A DNA stretch of 64,000 nt from Macrothele yani (lineage: Eukaryota > Arthropoda > Arachnida > Araneae > Macrothelidae), in assembly GCA_039090855.1 (NCBI GenBank), contig CM077013.1, forward strand, positions 139,707,240-139,771,239, given 5' to 3'. The translations under genes were made by a program, and so were the position numbers. Of this stretch, positions 1 to 9,739 are shown piece by piece. Within the stretch, counting starts at the first letter, position 1, and every line of letters starts with the position of its first letter. The notes beneath the pieces were generated by a model that made no database searches, was not told the DNA's origin, and saw nothing but the letters and a program-made list of their open reading frames with translations.

Positions 1-430
1 AAGGTCGAACGGTTTTTCCATGAAGAATAATTTTCGCCTATTTTTAACTTTTTTGCTGTGCAAACTTCTTCGGCTAGCAGACACAAAACTTATGTAATGT
101 TTCCTTTTTTTATATTTCTTCTTTTAACAGTTCGATTTGAAAATCTCTTTGTCTCTGGTACCTTCCTTGTAGTATGAGAAACTTATTGTTCACCATTTGT
201 TAACTTTCGTAACATGCTTTTTAGCCGCTGGTGGAACTAAGTAGATGTTTCTATTTCTGGATGTTTTATCGATTGTTGGAACGAGTTGATTATTTTCCAA
301 GCCAGTTCCATTGATTTTGAATAGCTTTGAGAAATTTAATTCGCGTCAGAATGGATCCAAAAGACGTGCTTATTACATCCGAAAATTCGGTGTCATCTTT
401 CTTGTTTTACATTGTCGCTCTTGTTTTACA
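1..430. repeat. Distal end of a repeat A element
   Basis: The stretch from about 300 to 420 matches 8128-8240 closely: both share CCATTGATTTTGAATAGCTTTG-like sequence (one mismatch), then GACGTGCTTATTACA-like and CGAAAATTCGGTGTCATC blocks. At 8128-8240 this block closes the repeat A array, so here it is read as the tail of another copy whose array lies to the left of the window. The preceding 300 bases contain GTTCGATTTGAAAATCTC and CCGCTGGTGGAACTAAG, weak relatives of the array monomers. No protein-coding content is supported. Confidence 0.6.
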
Positions 431-584
431 TACTCCATGTTTTACTTCCATAAGTAAACACGGTGAGATAATACATGTATTGAAGATTTTTCTTTTTAAA
501 CACAATGGTAGATCAACTGTTAAATGGTTTTAACCTATCCAAAAGGCTCTACTACTTTGGATAATTCTTCTGTTGATCTTTGGT

Positions 585-810
585 GGGGGGGGGGGGGGGG
601 GGGGGTAGAGGTTTAACGACCACCGTGAGCAACTCAATGGGCTACAAGCAGTTGCCCGTCCCTAATTTAGGGCCGCTGACTCTAGGGAAGGGAGAGAGCC
701 GCGGCTGTAAAACAAACACAACATCCATGCCTCGCCGGGAGTCGAACCCGGACCCATCTCGGACGAATGATCAGAAGTCATCGCTTAGACTACTGCACCA
801 CCGGGGTGGC
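585..810 (-). mobile_element. tRNA-derived SINE with a poly(C) tail
   Basis: Read on the minus strand the element starts with a tRNA-like head: A-box-like GTGGTGCAGTAGTCTAAG and B-box-like GGGTTCGACTCCCG. A body shared with the copies at 6679, 8236, 15509 and 22666 follows. The tail is a run of about 21 C (plus-strand G run, 585-605) where the other copies have poly(A). Transcription by RNA polymerase III from the internal boxes is known for such families. It lies beside RTE-related sequence, and the flanks TGTTGATCTTT and TATTGATTTCT may be a degraded target duplication. Confidence 0.85.
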
Positions 811-819
811 TATTGATTT

Positions 820-1215
820 CTCGTTCTTGTCTTTCTTTAAAACTGATTACTTGACCCAAATAAATGTATTCGTCTGTTTTTTCAATTTCTTTTCCTTAAA
901 TCCAAATCTTTTCTGTATTGTTCATATATTTGGTTTTTGCTGTGTTCCTTGTCAGACTGTTTTTAAGACGTTCCATCCTTAAGTCCTTTATCATATTCTG
1001 CATTTCTCTATTGCTAGTTGCAATGATGGCCATGTCATCAGCAAATCTTAAGTAATTTAGGTACCTTCCATTTATGTTTAATCCCTTTTCTTCCCAGTTT
1101 AAATTTCTAAAAATGTCTTCTAAAACACAGTTAAATAATTTGGGAGATAGTGGATCTCCCAGTGTAACTCTCTCTGCATCTTGAAAACCCGATACGATTA
1201 TTATTAAAAAATAGG
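820..1215 (-). pseudogene. RTE-type LINE reverse transcriptase fragment
   Basis: Conceptual translation of the minus strand gives recognisable pieces of RTE reverse transcriptase in the right order. From high to low coordinates they are a GDPLSPKLFN-like motif, NLNWEEKG, YLNYLRFADDMAIIA (the F-A-D-D catalytic box, near 1025-1060) and then TDEYIYLGQVIS. It is a different lineage from the 2329-4200 copy, as wording and spacing differ. There is no start, and stops and frameshifts are present. A dead 5'- and 3'-truncated LINE copy; the SINE at 585-810 adjoins or interrupts it. Confidence 0.75.
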
Positions 1216-2305
1216 CTTCCTTCTAATTTAAAGTAACAAAGAAGATTAAAGTATTTAAAACTTATTTGATTTCGAAACTGTGATCGTCCATTTCCTGAAA
1301 ATAAAGGCATTATTTCAGGAACACTATGTCAGTTGGCATTACTTATCCTATGCAGTAAAGCAATTATCATGAATTTTTTTCTATTTTAACCACTTACATT
1401 TGGAGTACTGATCCCGTGATTGGACATCGTACCTTTGGGTCAATGTTGTAACAGTACCAGGAACAATATTTCATCTAGATGTTTTAATATTCATGAAAAA
1501 AATTTGTTCATTTCGTAAGGTTCTCGCGAGAACGAGACACATAATCCGAACATTTTTTCAAAGAGCTACTATGTATTCTCCAAGTCCTCCTCTGTTTTGA
1601 CGTCAATTGCAAAAGCCACTTCGCTTACAACAACAAACTGTTGTGTAAAAATTTACAAGGTTTCCTCTTTTTTCGTCAAGCTTTTACTGATTGTTTTCTG
1701 ATGCTTTTAAGCACTCAATATTATTTCTCTGTTTGAACTTTTAATTGCGTAACACAGGAAAGACAAAACTTACATCGCGATAAACAGGTGTAAATAAAAA
1801 GACAAAGATGGAAGCACAAATGGCACGTGTGCAATGGCTCAATCACTTCAGCTCAATACGAAATAGGAAGAAAAGGGAAAAAGAAAAGCCTTGGCGTAAT
1901 CTTGAGAGCTGAACTTTGCCCTGGACTGAAGAACATCTTGAATGATATGGTCTTGAAACTTAAACTAACAAGACTGTAATTAAAAATATATAAGGCCCCA
2001 TTTCAGACACCTTATATTTATTGCTTAAGAATCATCTGGACCATTCCCAAACTGTGCTCCGCGAAAAGATTGGAAGTAAAAATAAATGTGACATGATCTC
2101 AGAACTGTGAATTTGTGCAGCTATGAACTTTGTATAGGTAAGTATTGGGTAAAAATTATTTAGCTCATGCAGCGTGCTGTAAAGCAATATAGATAACAAG
2201 TACTGTAGACTGAAGTGCTTGTCATGCGTCGCCTCAGTCAGCTTTGCTCGCCCGCACCTTCTCGGAATCATGCAAAACATCGAGAACGTTGGCGAAGCAC
2301 ACAGG
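1216..2305. other. AT-rich stretch, nothing recognised
   Basis: No ORF with recognisable similarity, no tandem array and no clear terminal repeats were seen. The small open frames here are of the length expected by chance in AT-rich DNA. Confidence 0.5.
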
Positions 2306-2328
2306 TTGCATCATCATCATCATCATTG
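2306..2328 (-). repeat. (ATG)n tail of the RTE LINE
   Basis: Plus-strand CATCATCATCATCATCA lies directly after the stop region of the reverse transcriptase ORF on the minus strand. RTE-clade LINEs typically end in a short simple repeat of this kind. The copy at 59500-60140 ends in the same TGATGATGATGATG tract, which supports it as the 3' terminus. Confidence 0.75.
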
Positions 2329-4200
2329 TCAGCCATTATCAATCCACTGCTGGACGAAGGTCTCCCCAAGTTTCCTCCACAACGGTCTGTCTTGTGCCAG
2401 TCTCCTCCATGTCACTCCCGCATATTTACGAATTTCATCCACCCATCTCCCATGTGGTCTTTTTCTGGGTCTTTTCCTGTCCCTTGGAATCCAATCTAAA
2501 ATTTCGGCTGTCCATCTATGGTCTGTCCTTCTGGCAGTATGTCCAGCCCATTGCCATTTCAGGGATTTAACTCTGATCATGATGTCTTCCACTCTCGTCA
2601 TTTTTCGGATCCACGAGTTCCTCTTCTTATCTCTCCTGGTTATACCAAGCATGCACCTCTCCATGATGCTTTGAGTTGTCTGCAGCCTTTGTATGTCTCT
2701 TTTAGTTAAGGTCCACGTCTCTGCACCATACGTAAGCACTGGAAGGATGCATTGATCAAACACTTTTCTTTTAAGACATAATGGCATATTGCTCTTGAAA
2801 ATTATGCTGTTTCTTCCAAAAGCTCTCCAGGCAAGTTTTGTACGCCGATTAATTTCTTCATCAATGTGACCCTCACTTGATATCTGCTGTCCAAGATAAA
2901 CATACGTATCTGTTATCTCCAGTTTTTCTCCATCAATCGATAAATCTTCATTTCTTGTAAAAGCATTGAACATCACTTTTGTCTTCTGAAAGTTCATTTT
3001 TAATCCCACTTCTTTACTCTTGTCAGCAAGTTCCTGGATCATACTCTGCAGCTCTGATGGGGTAGTTGCAAAAATGACTACGTCATCAGCAAAACGAAGG
3101 TGGGTTAGATAATCTCCATTAATCTTTATCCCTTTGTTTTCCCAGTTCAGTGATTGAAAGACATTTTCCAATGTGGCATTAAAGAGCTTCGGAGATATGG
3201 TGTCACCTTGTCTCACTCCCTTTCCAATTTTTATGTGTGTTGTATTTTCAAACAGCCGAATCTTTGCACTTGCATTTTCATAGATGTTATTAATAATATT
3301 AATGTATGCATCTTCAATACCGCAGGATTTCAGAGCCGTGGTAACTGCTGATGGTTTCACCGAATCAAAGGCTTTTTCATAATCGATAAAAGCCATGCAC
3401 AATGGAAGTTCATATTCCCTCGCTCTTTCAATTAGTTCTCTCAGTACATGGATATGATCTATTGTGCTGTAGCCACTCCTGAATCCAGCTTGTTCTCTCG
3501 GTTGAGCCATGTCCAGTGTTACCTTCAAGCGGTGTGAAAGAACTTTAGTGAAGATTTTATAAACCACTGATAGGAGGCTGATAGGTCTGTAGTTCCTGAG
3601 ATCCTCAATGTCACCTTTTTTATGTAGCAGGATCATTGTAGCATTGTTCCAATCCTCAGGAATCTTCCCTTCATTAAGGCATCGAGTGAAAATTTGGGCG
3701 AGTACTGTTTCGATTTCTCCACTTGCTTCTTGTATGATGTCTATAGTAATTCCATCTTCTCCTGGAGCTTTCCCCCGCTTCATGTTCTCGATTGCATGAG
3801 CAACTTCTGCTGGGAGGACTGGAAGAACTCTGGTACCTTTCATGATGTCTGGAGTACATGTATCATCCCTTTCATATAATTTGGAGTAGAAATCTTTCAC
3901 TCTTGTCAAAATTTCGCCTCTATTTCTTGTTATAGAACCATCTTCTTTTCTCAGAGCCATAATCTGTTTTCTTCCCTTACTGAGATGTCCCTTTGCCATC
4001 TTTAGGCTTTGGTTGTTTTCAATTGCTTTCCTCACTAGCTCACAGTTGAATTTCCTTACGTCTTCAGTGATACTTTTTCGTGCTGTCTTGCATAGCTCTA
4101 TATAATCCACTTTGGAAGTCACATCTTCTTTAGTTGTCCTCATCTGTCTTCTTTTTTGCATCAACATTTTGGTTTTTCCTGATAATTTGTTTACATGCAA
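2329..4200 (-). CDS. RTE-clade LINE reverse transcriptase, 5'-truncated
   Basis: A 623-residue open frame encodes the reverse transcriptase part of an RTE/BovB-type non-LTR retrotransposon, which copies its RNA into DNA at a nicked target. In order it shows GKAPGEDGIT (about residue 137), HKKGDIEDLRNYRPISLLS, QAGFRSGYSTIDHI, FIDYEKAFDSV, KGVRQGDTISPKLFNA and the catalytic FADDVVIF. A C-terminal region follows with GAETWTLTKRDIQRLQTTQ, GHTARRTD and RPHGRWVDEIRK. The upstream apurinic endonuclease domain of full-length elements is absent, so the copy is 5'-truncated and the ATG at 4200 is only the first in-frame ATG. The frame is unbroken, which suggests a fairly young insertion. The simple-repeat tail follows at 2306-2328. 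Confidence 0.9.
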   Translation of the reverse strand: MHVNKLSGKTKMLMQKRRQMRTTKEDVTSKVDYIELCKTARKSITEDVRKFNCELVRKAIENNQSLKMAKGHLSKGRKQIMALRKEDGSITRNRGEILTRVKDFYSKLYERDDTCTPDIMKGTRVLPVLPAEVAHAIENMKRGKAPGEDGITIDIIQEASGEIETVLAQIFTRCLNEGKIPEDWNNATMILLHKKGDIEDLRNYRPISLLSVVYKIFTKVLSHRLKVTLDMAQPREQAGFRSGYSTIDHIHVLRELIERAREYELPLCMAFIDYEKAFDSVKPSAVTTALKSCGIEDAYINIINNIYENASAKIRLFENTTHIKIGKGVRQGDTISPKLFNATLENVFQSLNWENKGIKINGDYLTHLRFADDVVIFATTPSELQSMIQELADKSKEVGLKMNFQKTKVMFNAFTRNEDLSIDGEKLEITDTYVYLGQQISSEGHIDEEINRRTKLAWRAFGRNSIIFKSNMPLCLKRKVFDQCILPVLTYGAETWTLTKRDIQRLQTTQSIMERCMLGITRRDKKRNSWIRKMTRVEDIMIRVKSLKWQWAGHTARRTDHRWTAEILDWIPRDRKRPRKRPHGRWVDEIRKYAGVTWRRLAQDRPLWRKLGETFVQQWIDNG

Positions 4201-4496
4201 CTTGTTCTTAGACCCTGCTAAACGTGGCGAAACCAGGCAGAGAGACTCGGTAGCACCACGCTAACCCCGTTTCCTCTGTGAGAACTCCGCGTTTCAAATC
4301 CTATTGTTAGCTTGGTTGATTTTTATGGCGCAAGGGCCATGTTTGTCCAAAGAGCGCCAAACACAAGACAAACAAACTTATTGTTAGCTTCGACACCTTT
4401 CCAGAATTATCTGGAAAGTTTTTACCGCAGTTAATTGCAGTTCAGGCAGCATTCAGTAGAGAGTCGAAACAAATAAGTCGCACTGCAGTGGTTTTT
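4201..4496. other. Spacer with a possible tRNA-like remnant
   Basis: From about 4228 to 4310 there is an A-box-like GGCAGAGAGACTCGGTAG and a B-box-like GCGTTTCAAATCC in SINE-like spacing. GGCGCAAGGGCCATG follows. This may be the head of another, old SINE on the plus strand, but no second copy lies in the window to confirm it. Confidence 0.3.
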
Positions 4497-5160
4497 AGCA
4501 CGTCTTTTATAAAAAACAAGGTCGTGCTTATGTTACCGGTTTGTCCGTCCGTCCGTCTGTACCCACGATATCTCTGCAACTATTAGCCCGATATGAAAAA
4601 TTCTTTTTTGTATTAGGAAGCTTGAAATATGCGAATAATGATACTTTATTTCGTTTTTTTTTACGATGTACAATTTCGCCGCTAGAGGGCGTAAATGCAA
4701 ATGATGTCGAATTCAAAAATACGTTTTATTCCACATATTTGCTTCTAAACATCCGATTAAAAACATTCTTTTATCTTTCGATTCCATTTATGTCGAAGAG
4801 TATTTTAGATATAGTTACCTTTTCAAATTACGCATAGATTTTCCGCTAGGGAGAGTAAAAGTAAGTTACAATTTTTCCGATAACTCTTCTTCTAAATTTT
4901 TGGTAAAGAATATTTTAGTCACCAGGGGACGTAAGTGTTAATTTTTGCTTCTTATGTATTTGCCATAAAATCTGAGCTTCTAAAATATCGATTGAAAAAA
5001 TTCTTTCGTGGACTGATGTCACTCACATCGATAAGCCTTTTCGGAATATTTTCTTCTTAAAATATTCCACAGTTCCTCCGCCAGGAGGCGTAGATGTATA
5101 TCTTATTTTTATCAATATCTCTACTTCTAGGAGTTCGATTTGAAAAAATCCTTCTTTGTT
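4497..5160. repeat. Repeat A, first (short) copy
   Basis: It begins with a hairpin-forming AGCACGTCTTTT...TCGTGCT (4497-4528), then a GTCC tetranucleotide run (4543-4560) and an array of ~150-bp monomers. Each monomer has a C/G-rich core of the type CCGCTAGAGGGCGTAAA (near 4679), CCACCAGGGGACGTAAG or CGCCAGGAGGCGTAGA (near 5081). The core is followed by an AT-rich stretch with TATCTCTGCTTCTA and CGATTTGAAAAATTC. The copy stops where an identical hairpin start recurs at 5161. Confidence 0.8.
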
Positions 5161-6626
5161 AGCACGTCTTTTGTAAAAAAAGATCGTGCTTATGTTACCA
5201 GTTTGTCCGTCCGTCCGTCCGTCTGTACCCACGATATCTCGGAAAATATTAGTCCGATTTAAAAAATTATTTTCGCATTGGGAAGCTTGAAATATGCGAA
5301 TGATGATCCTTTATATCTGTTTTTGTGCGATATACAATTTCGCCGCTAGAGGGCGTAAATGCAGATGATGTCGAATTCAAAAATACGTTTTATTCCACAT
5401 ATTTGCTTCTAAACATCCGTTTCAGAAATTTCTTTTATCTTACGATTCCATTTATGTCGAAGAGCATTTTAGATATAGTTACTTTTTCAAATTACGCGTA
5501 GATTTTCCGCTACCGGGCGTAAAATTAAATTACATTTTTCCCGATAACTCTTCTCCTAAAACTCCGATTTGAAAAATGACTTCTTCAGCGGATACACCAT
5601 CTGATGGAAACTCTTTTGCATACAATTTCAAATTTTTTGTAAAGAATACTTTGGCCACCAGGGGGCGTAAGTGTTAATTTTTGCTTCTGATGTATTTGCC
5701 ATAAAACCTGAGCTTCTAAAATATTGATGAAAACATTCTTACATGAACTGATGCCACTCATATCGATAAATCTCTTCGGAATATTTTCTTCTTGAATATT
5801 CCACCGTTTTCCGCCAGGGGGCGTAGATTTATATCTTATTTTTGTCAATATCTCTACTTCTAGGACTCCGATTTGAAAAATTCCTTCTTTGTTGGATAGT
5901 GTTTTCAGTGTGACATGTTTTTCATATAATTTCAAAATTTTCAAGTAGTTCATAGACTTTCCGCTAGGGGGCGTATAGGTAAATTGCGTTTTCCCTTATA
6001 TCTCTGCTTCTAAATCTCAGATTTGAAAAAACATTTCTGCACCGGATACTGCTCCTGATGGGAAATCGTTTGCACATAATTTCTAGTTTTTGTAAAAAAA
6101 AATGGTTTGCCACCAGGGAGCGTAAACCTTAATTTCCGCTTCTGATGTATTTACAGCAAAATATGAGCTTCTGAATTCTCGATTGGAAAAAACGTTCTTT
6201 GTAGACCGATACTACTCATCTCGACAAACCTTTTAGAAACATTTTCTTAAAATAATGCAGGGTTTCTACTCCAGAGGGCGAAGACGTATATCTCATTTTT
6301 GTCAATATCTCTACTTCTAGGAGTCCGATTTGAAAAAATTCCTTCTTTGTTGGATAGTGTTTCGATGCAAAATGTTTTTCCTATAAATTCAAAATTTTCA
6401 AGTAAATCGTAGACTTTCCGCTAAGGGGCCGAATGGTAAATTGCGTTTTCTGCTTCTAAAACTCCGATTTGAAACATTCTTCCTGTATCGCATACAAGAC
6501 CTGATGGAAAATATTTTTCACATAATTTCTAATGTTTGGTAAAGAATGGTTTGGCCACCACGGAGCATAAGAGGTAATTTCATCTTTTGATGTATTTCTA
6601 GCAAAATCTGGGATCCTGAAAACTCG

Positions 6627-6662
<36 letters not shown>

Positions 6663-8235
6663 CTTGGACCGATACCGCACGGCCGCCCCGGTGGCGCAGT
6701 GGTCTAAGGCGTTGGCCTCTGATCATTCGTCCGAAAGGGGTCCGGGTTCGAATCCCGGTGAGGCATGGATGTTGTGTTTGTCTTACGGCACTGGCTCTCT
6801 CCCTTCCCTGGAACCAGTGACCCTAAATTAGGGACGGGCGACTGCTTATAGCCCATTGAGTTGCTCACGGTGGTCGTTAAACCTCCAATCAAAAAAAAAA
6901 AAAAAAAAAAAAGATACCGCTCGTATGGAAAAACCTGTTGAGAATACTTTCTTCCTAAAATAATATTGTACATGGTTTTCCCAACACGGGACGTAAAGTC
7001 ACATCTTATTTTTGTCGATATCTCTGTTTCTAGCAGTCCGATTTGAAAAATTCCTCCTTTGTTGGATAGTGTTTTCAGTGTGACATGTTTTTCAAATAAT
7101 TTCAAAATTTTCAAGTAGTTCATAGACTTTCCGCTAGGGGGCGTAAAGGTAAATTGCTTTCACCCCTATATCTCTGCTTCTAAATCTATGATTTAAAAAC
7201 TCTTTCTGCAACGGATACAGCTCCTGATAAGAAATCCTTTGCACATAATTTCCAATTTTTGTAAAAATTGATTTGGCCACCAGGTGGCGTAAGCCTTAAT
7301 TTCCGCATCTGATGTATTTGCAGCAAAATATGAGCTTCCAAAATCTCGACTGAAAAAAAAAGCCGTTTGTTGACCGTCACTACTCATGCCGACAAACTTT
7401 TAGGAACAATTTCTTCTTGAAATAATGCATGGTTTCTACGCCAGGGGGCGTAGATGTATATCTTATTTTTGCCCATATCTCTACTTCTAAGAGTCCGATT
7501 AGAAAAAATTCCTTCTTTGTTGGATAGTGTTTCCGATGCGAAATGTTTTTCCTATAAATTCAAAATTTTCAAGTAAATCAAAAGCTTTCCGCTAGGGGTA
7601 CACAAAGGTAAAATGCGTTTTCTGCGTTATTTCTGCTCATAAAACACCGATTTAAAAAATTATTCCTGTATCGCATACAAGACCTGATGGAAAATATTTT
7701 TCACACAATTTCTAATGCTTGGTAAATAATGGTTTGGCCACCAGGGGGCATAAGTGTTAATATCTGCTTCTGATGTATTTGTAGCAAAATCTGGCCTCCT
7801 GAAAACTCGACTTAATTATTTTTTCTTGGACCGATACCTCTCATATGGAAAAACCTTTTTGAGAATACTTTCGTCCTAAAATAATGTAATGTTTTCTCAA
7901 CAGGGGACGTAAAGACACATCTTATTTTTGTTGATATCTCTGTTCCTTTGAGTCCGATTTGAAAAATTCGTTTCCGGTGCGCAATGTTTCTCATATAAAT
8001 TCATGTTTTTCTTAACACACAAGTCTGCAACCAGAAGTCGTAAGCTCACGATTCCGTTTACGGCAATATGTGAGGGATTAAAAACCTGATTGAAAAACTT
8101 CCTTCTTTCGTCAGATTCTATTGTTTTCCATACCGGTTCCATTGACTTTGAATAGCTTTGATAAATTTAATTTGCGTCAGAACGGATTCAAATAACGTGC
8201 TTATTACACCCGAAAATTCGGTGTCATCTTTCTTG
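5161..8235. repeat. Repeat A, long array of ~150-bp monomers in trimeric higher-order units
   Basis: It opens with the hairpin AGCACGTCTTTTG...GATCGTGCT (5161-5190) and a GTCC run (5204-5226). About 19 diverged monomers follow, ordered as three types repeated every ~455-460 bp. Type 1 has CCGCTAGGGGGCGTAAAGG (5961, 7131), type 2 TGGCCACCAGGGGGCG (5652-5667) and type 3 CCGCCAGGGGGCGTAGATG (5811, 7439). All three share a downstream TATCTCTGCTTCTAAAA and CCGATTTGAAAAATTC, so they derive from one ancestor. The array ends in the block also seen at 300-420. Short open frames on the minus strand (with a recurring TPPGG) are by-products of the repeat. Confidence 0.85.
6679..6912 (+). mobile_element. 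tRNA-derived SINE, full length, with target duplication
   Basis: The head reads GGTGGCGCAGTGGTCTAAGG (A box) and GGGTTCGAATCCCGG (B box). It resembles a class II (Leu/Ser-like) tRNA because about 40 bases with an extra arm separate the boxes. The body ends in a run of about 22 A. The flanks carry an 8-bp direct duplication, GATACCGC, at 6671-6678 and 6913-6920, which fixes the boundaries. It lies inside a type 3 monomer of repeat A and is therefore younger. It depends on a LINE for mobility; the tail gives no specific partner. Confidence 0.92.
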
Positions 8236-8463
8236 TTTTTTTTTTTTTTTTTTTTGGATTGGAGGTTGAACGACCACCGTGAGCAACTCAATGGGCTCTA
8301 AGCAGTCGCCCGTCCCTAATTTAGGGTCACTGGTTCCAGGGAAGGGAGAGAACCAGTGCCGTAAGACAAACACAACATCCATGCCTCACGGGATTCGAAC
8401 CCGGACCCCGTTCGGACGAATGATCAGAGGCCATCGCTTAGTCCACTGCGCCACCGGGGCGGC
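8236..8463 (-). mobile_element. tRNA-derived SINE in repeat A tail
   Basis: Same family as 6679-6912, on the opposite strand, with the poly(T) (poly(A) of the element) at 8236-8255. The flanking CTTGTTTTTTT at 8232-8242 and 8465-8475 looks like the target duplication, though it merges with the tail. It splits the sequence that is uninterrupted at 395-430. Confidence 0.9.
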
Positions 8464-8475
8464 ACTTGTTTTTTT

Positions 8476-8815
8476 ATTGTGCCTTAGTGCGTGCTTTTCA
8501 ATTTAAGATTTATTGTAAACAATAACGTTAATATAACTTTTCTGATCGATCTTCTGTCTTGAGGACAAAACACATTCCCATTGCAGGATTTTTGGAGCAC
8601 CTACGTACTGATTCAGAAATTATAATCTATTGTCTTTCAATGTATCTCTGGCTGAAGTCTGGATCCTTAAAAGAAACTGTCAAAATCTCCGTCACAGTAC
8701 TTCCAGTAGATGTGGAAGTATAAGCAGCTAACAGGCATGTCCAAATTTATGTTATTCCTTTTATTACTTATCCGACCCTTATTATTTACTCAGCTGATAC
8801 GAATATTATTTTTCA
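8476..8815. other. AT-rich stretch, nothing recognised
   Basis: No feature supported apart from a pyrimidine-rich run ending in TTATTTTTCAG at about 8805-8817, discussed with the exon-like segment that follows. Confidence 0.4.
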
Positions 8816-8985
8816 GTTGTAGTTTGGAAGAAGATGGGACAGTTGCTAGTAGTGCTACGATTGCTGAACAGCTTGAACGGCTTTTGAACAATTCAGCAAC
8901 AGCGGCTGCGCCAGAACCCTCTGAAGTGTTGAACCAACTGCCTAGCTCGTCATATACCAGTGCCACAGGGAAAAGAATAGTACAC
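8816..8985 (+). other. Candidate host-gene exon fragment
   Basis: After a splice-acceptor-like TATTATTTTTCAG there are about 56 open codons with markedly less AT than the surroundings. They encode an acidic to Ala/Ser-rich peptide including EEDGTVASSATIAEQLERLL and PEPSEVLNQLPSSS. This looks like ordinary protein sequence rather than repeat translation. The segment ends abruptly where repeat B begins (8986), so any donor site has been lost or displaced. I do not recognise the protein. It could equally be a fragment of an unknown element, or chance. Confidence 0.3.
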
Positions 8986-9737
8986 AATTTAGTAAAATCA
9001 TGCAATGCATTGATTATGATACGCTTTCTAACATACCAGAAATTATTACTCAAGTTATTACACAAGTTAGGACGATAATGGCTGTGGAATAAATCTCGCT
9101 CCTGTGTCCTGACCTTTGACCCCATTTCGATGATGTTAATCACAATTGATTCAGTATACCTCCGGAACAACATACTAACATTTTGTCGCAATGAGAAACA
9201 TTGTTAGGCAAGTTATGAAGATAATCGCTGTGGAATAAATCTCGCTCCTGTGCCTTGACCTTTGACCCCATTTTGATTATATTCAAGAGAATCTGTTCCG
9301 ATGACCTCCGGAACAACATACTAAAGTTTTGTCGCAGCAGAAACGTTTTTAGTCAAGTTATGAGGATAATCGCTGTGGAATAAGTCTCGCTCCTGTGTCC
9401 TGACCTTTGACCCGATTGCGATTATATTCAACAGAACCGGTTCAGTGTATCTCCGAAACAACATGATAAAGTGTTTTTGTAATGGAAGCATTTTTACGTA
9501 AGTTATGACGCATATGGGCGATGGAATGGATCTCGCTCCTGTGTCCTGACCTTTGATCCCATTTCGTCCATTTTCAATAACATTCGTCCCCAGGTGGTCC
9601 CCTACCACATACTAAACTTTCATCGAAATCGAACCATTTTTTAAGCAAGTTATCGGGGGGACGGACGGGATGGACATACAGACAGACGAAGCTGTAGCAT
9701 ATACGCTTCTTCAACGTACAGTTGGAAGCGTAAAAAA
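8986..9737. repeat. Repeat B, four-monomer copy
   Basis: It begins with AATTTAGTAAAATCATGCA, also found at 18892. About four monomers with a period of 145-147 bp follow, each containing GGAATAAATCTCGCTCC, TGACCTTTGACCCC and CTCCGGAACAACATACTAAA. Monomer markers (AATCTCGCT) fall near 9091, 9237, 9382 and 9529. The right end is GACGGACGGGATGGACATAC, then ACAGACAGACG and a hairpin TACGCTTC...GAAGCGTA (9702-9732), then A-rich sequence. No protein-coding content is supported. Confidence 0.85.
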
Positions 9738-9739
9738 GG

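Noticed and set aside
5585..5953. Minus-strand ORF of 122 codons with recurring TPPGG
   Set aside because: TPPGG is the translation of the CCACCAGGGGGCGT core; frames change between monomers, so it is repeat by-product.
6679..6760. Functional tRNA gene
   Set aside because: A and B boxes are present, but the acceptor stem does not pair fully and the sequence continues into a SINE body with poly(A) and target duplication.
4497..8235. CRISPR-like array
   Set aside because: Monomers are ~150 bp, diverged throughout and without short identical repeats separated by unique spacers; the genome is eukaryotic.
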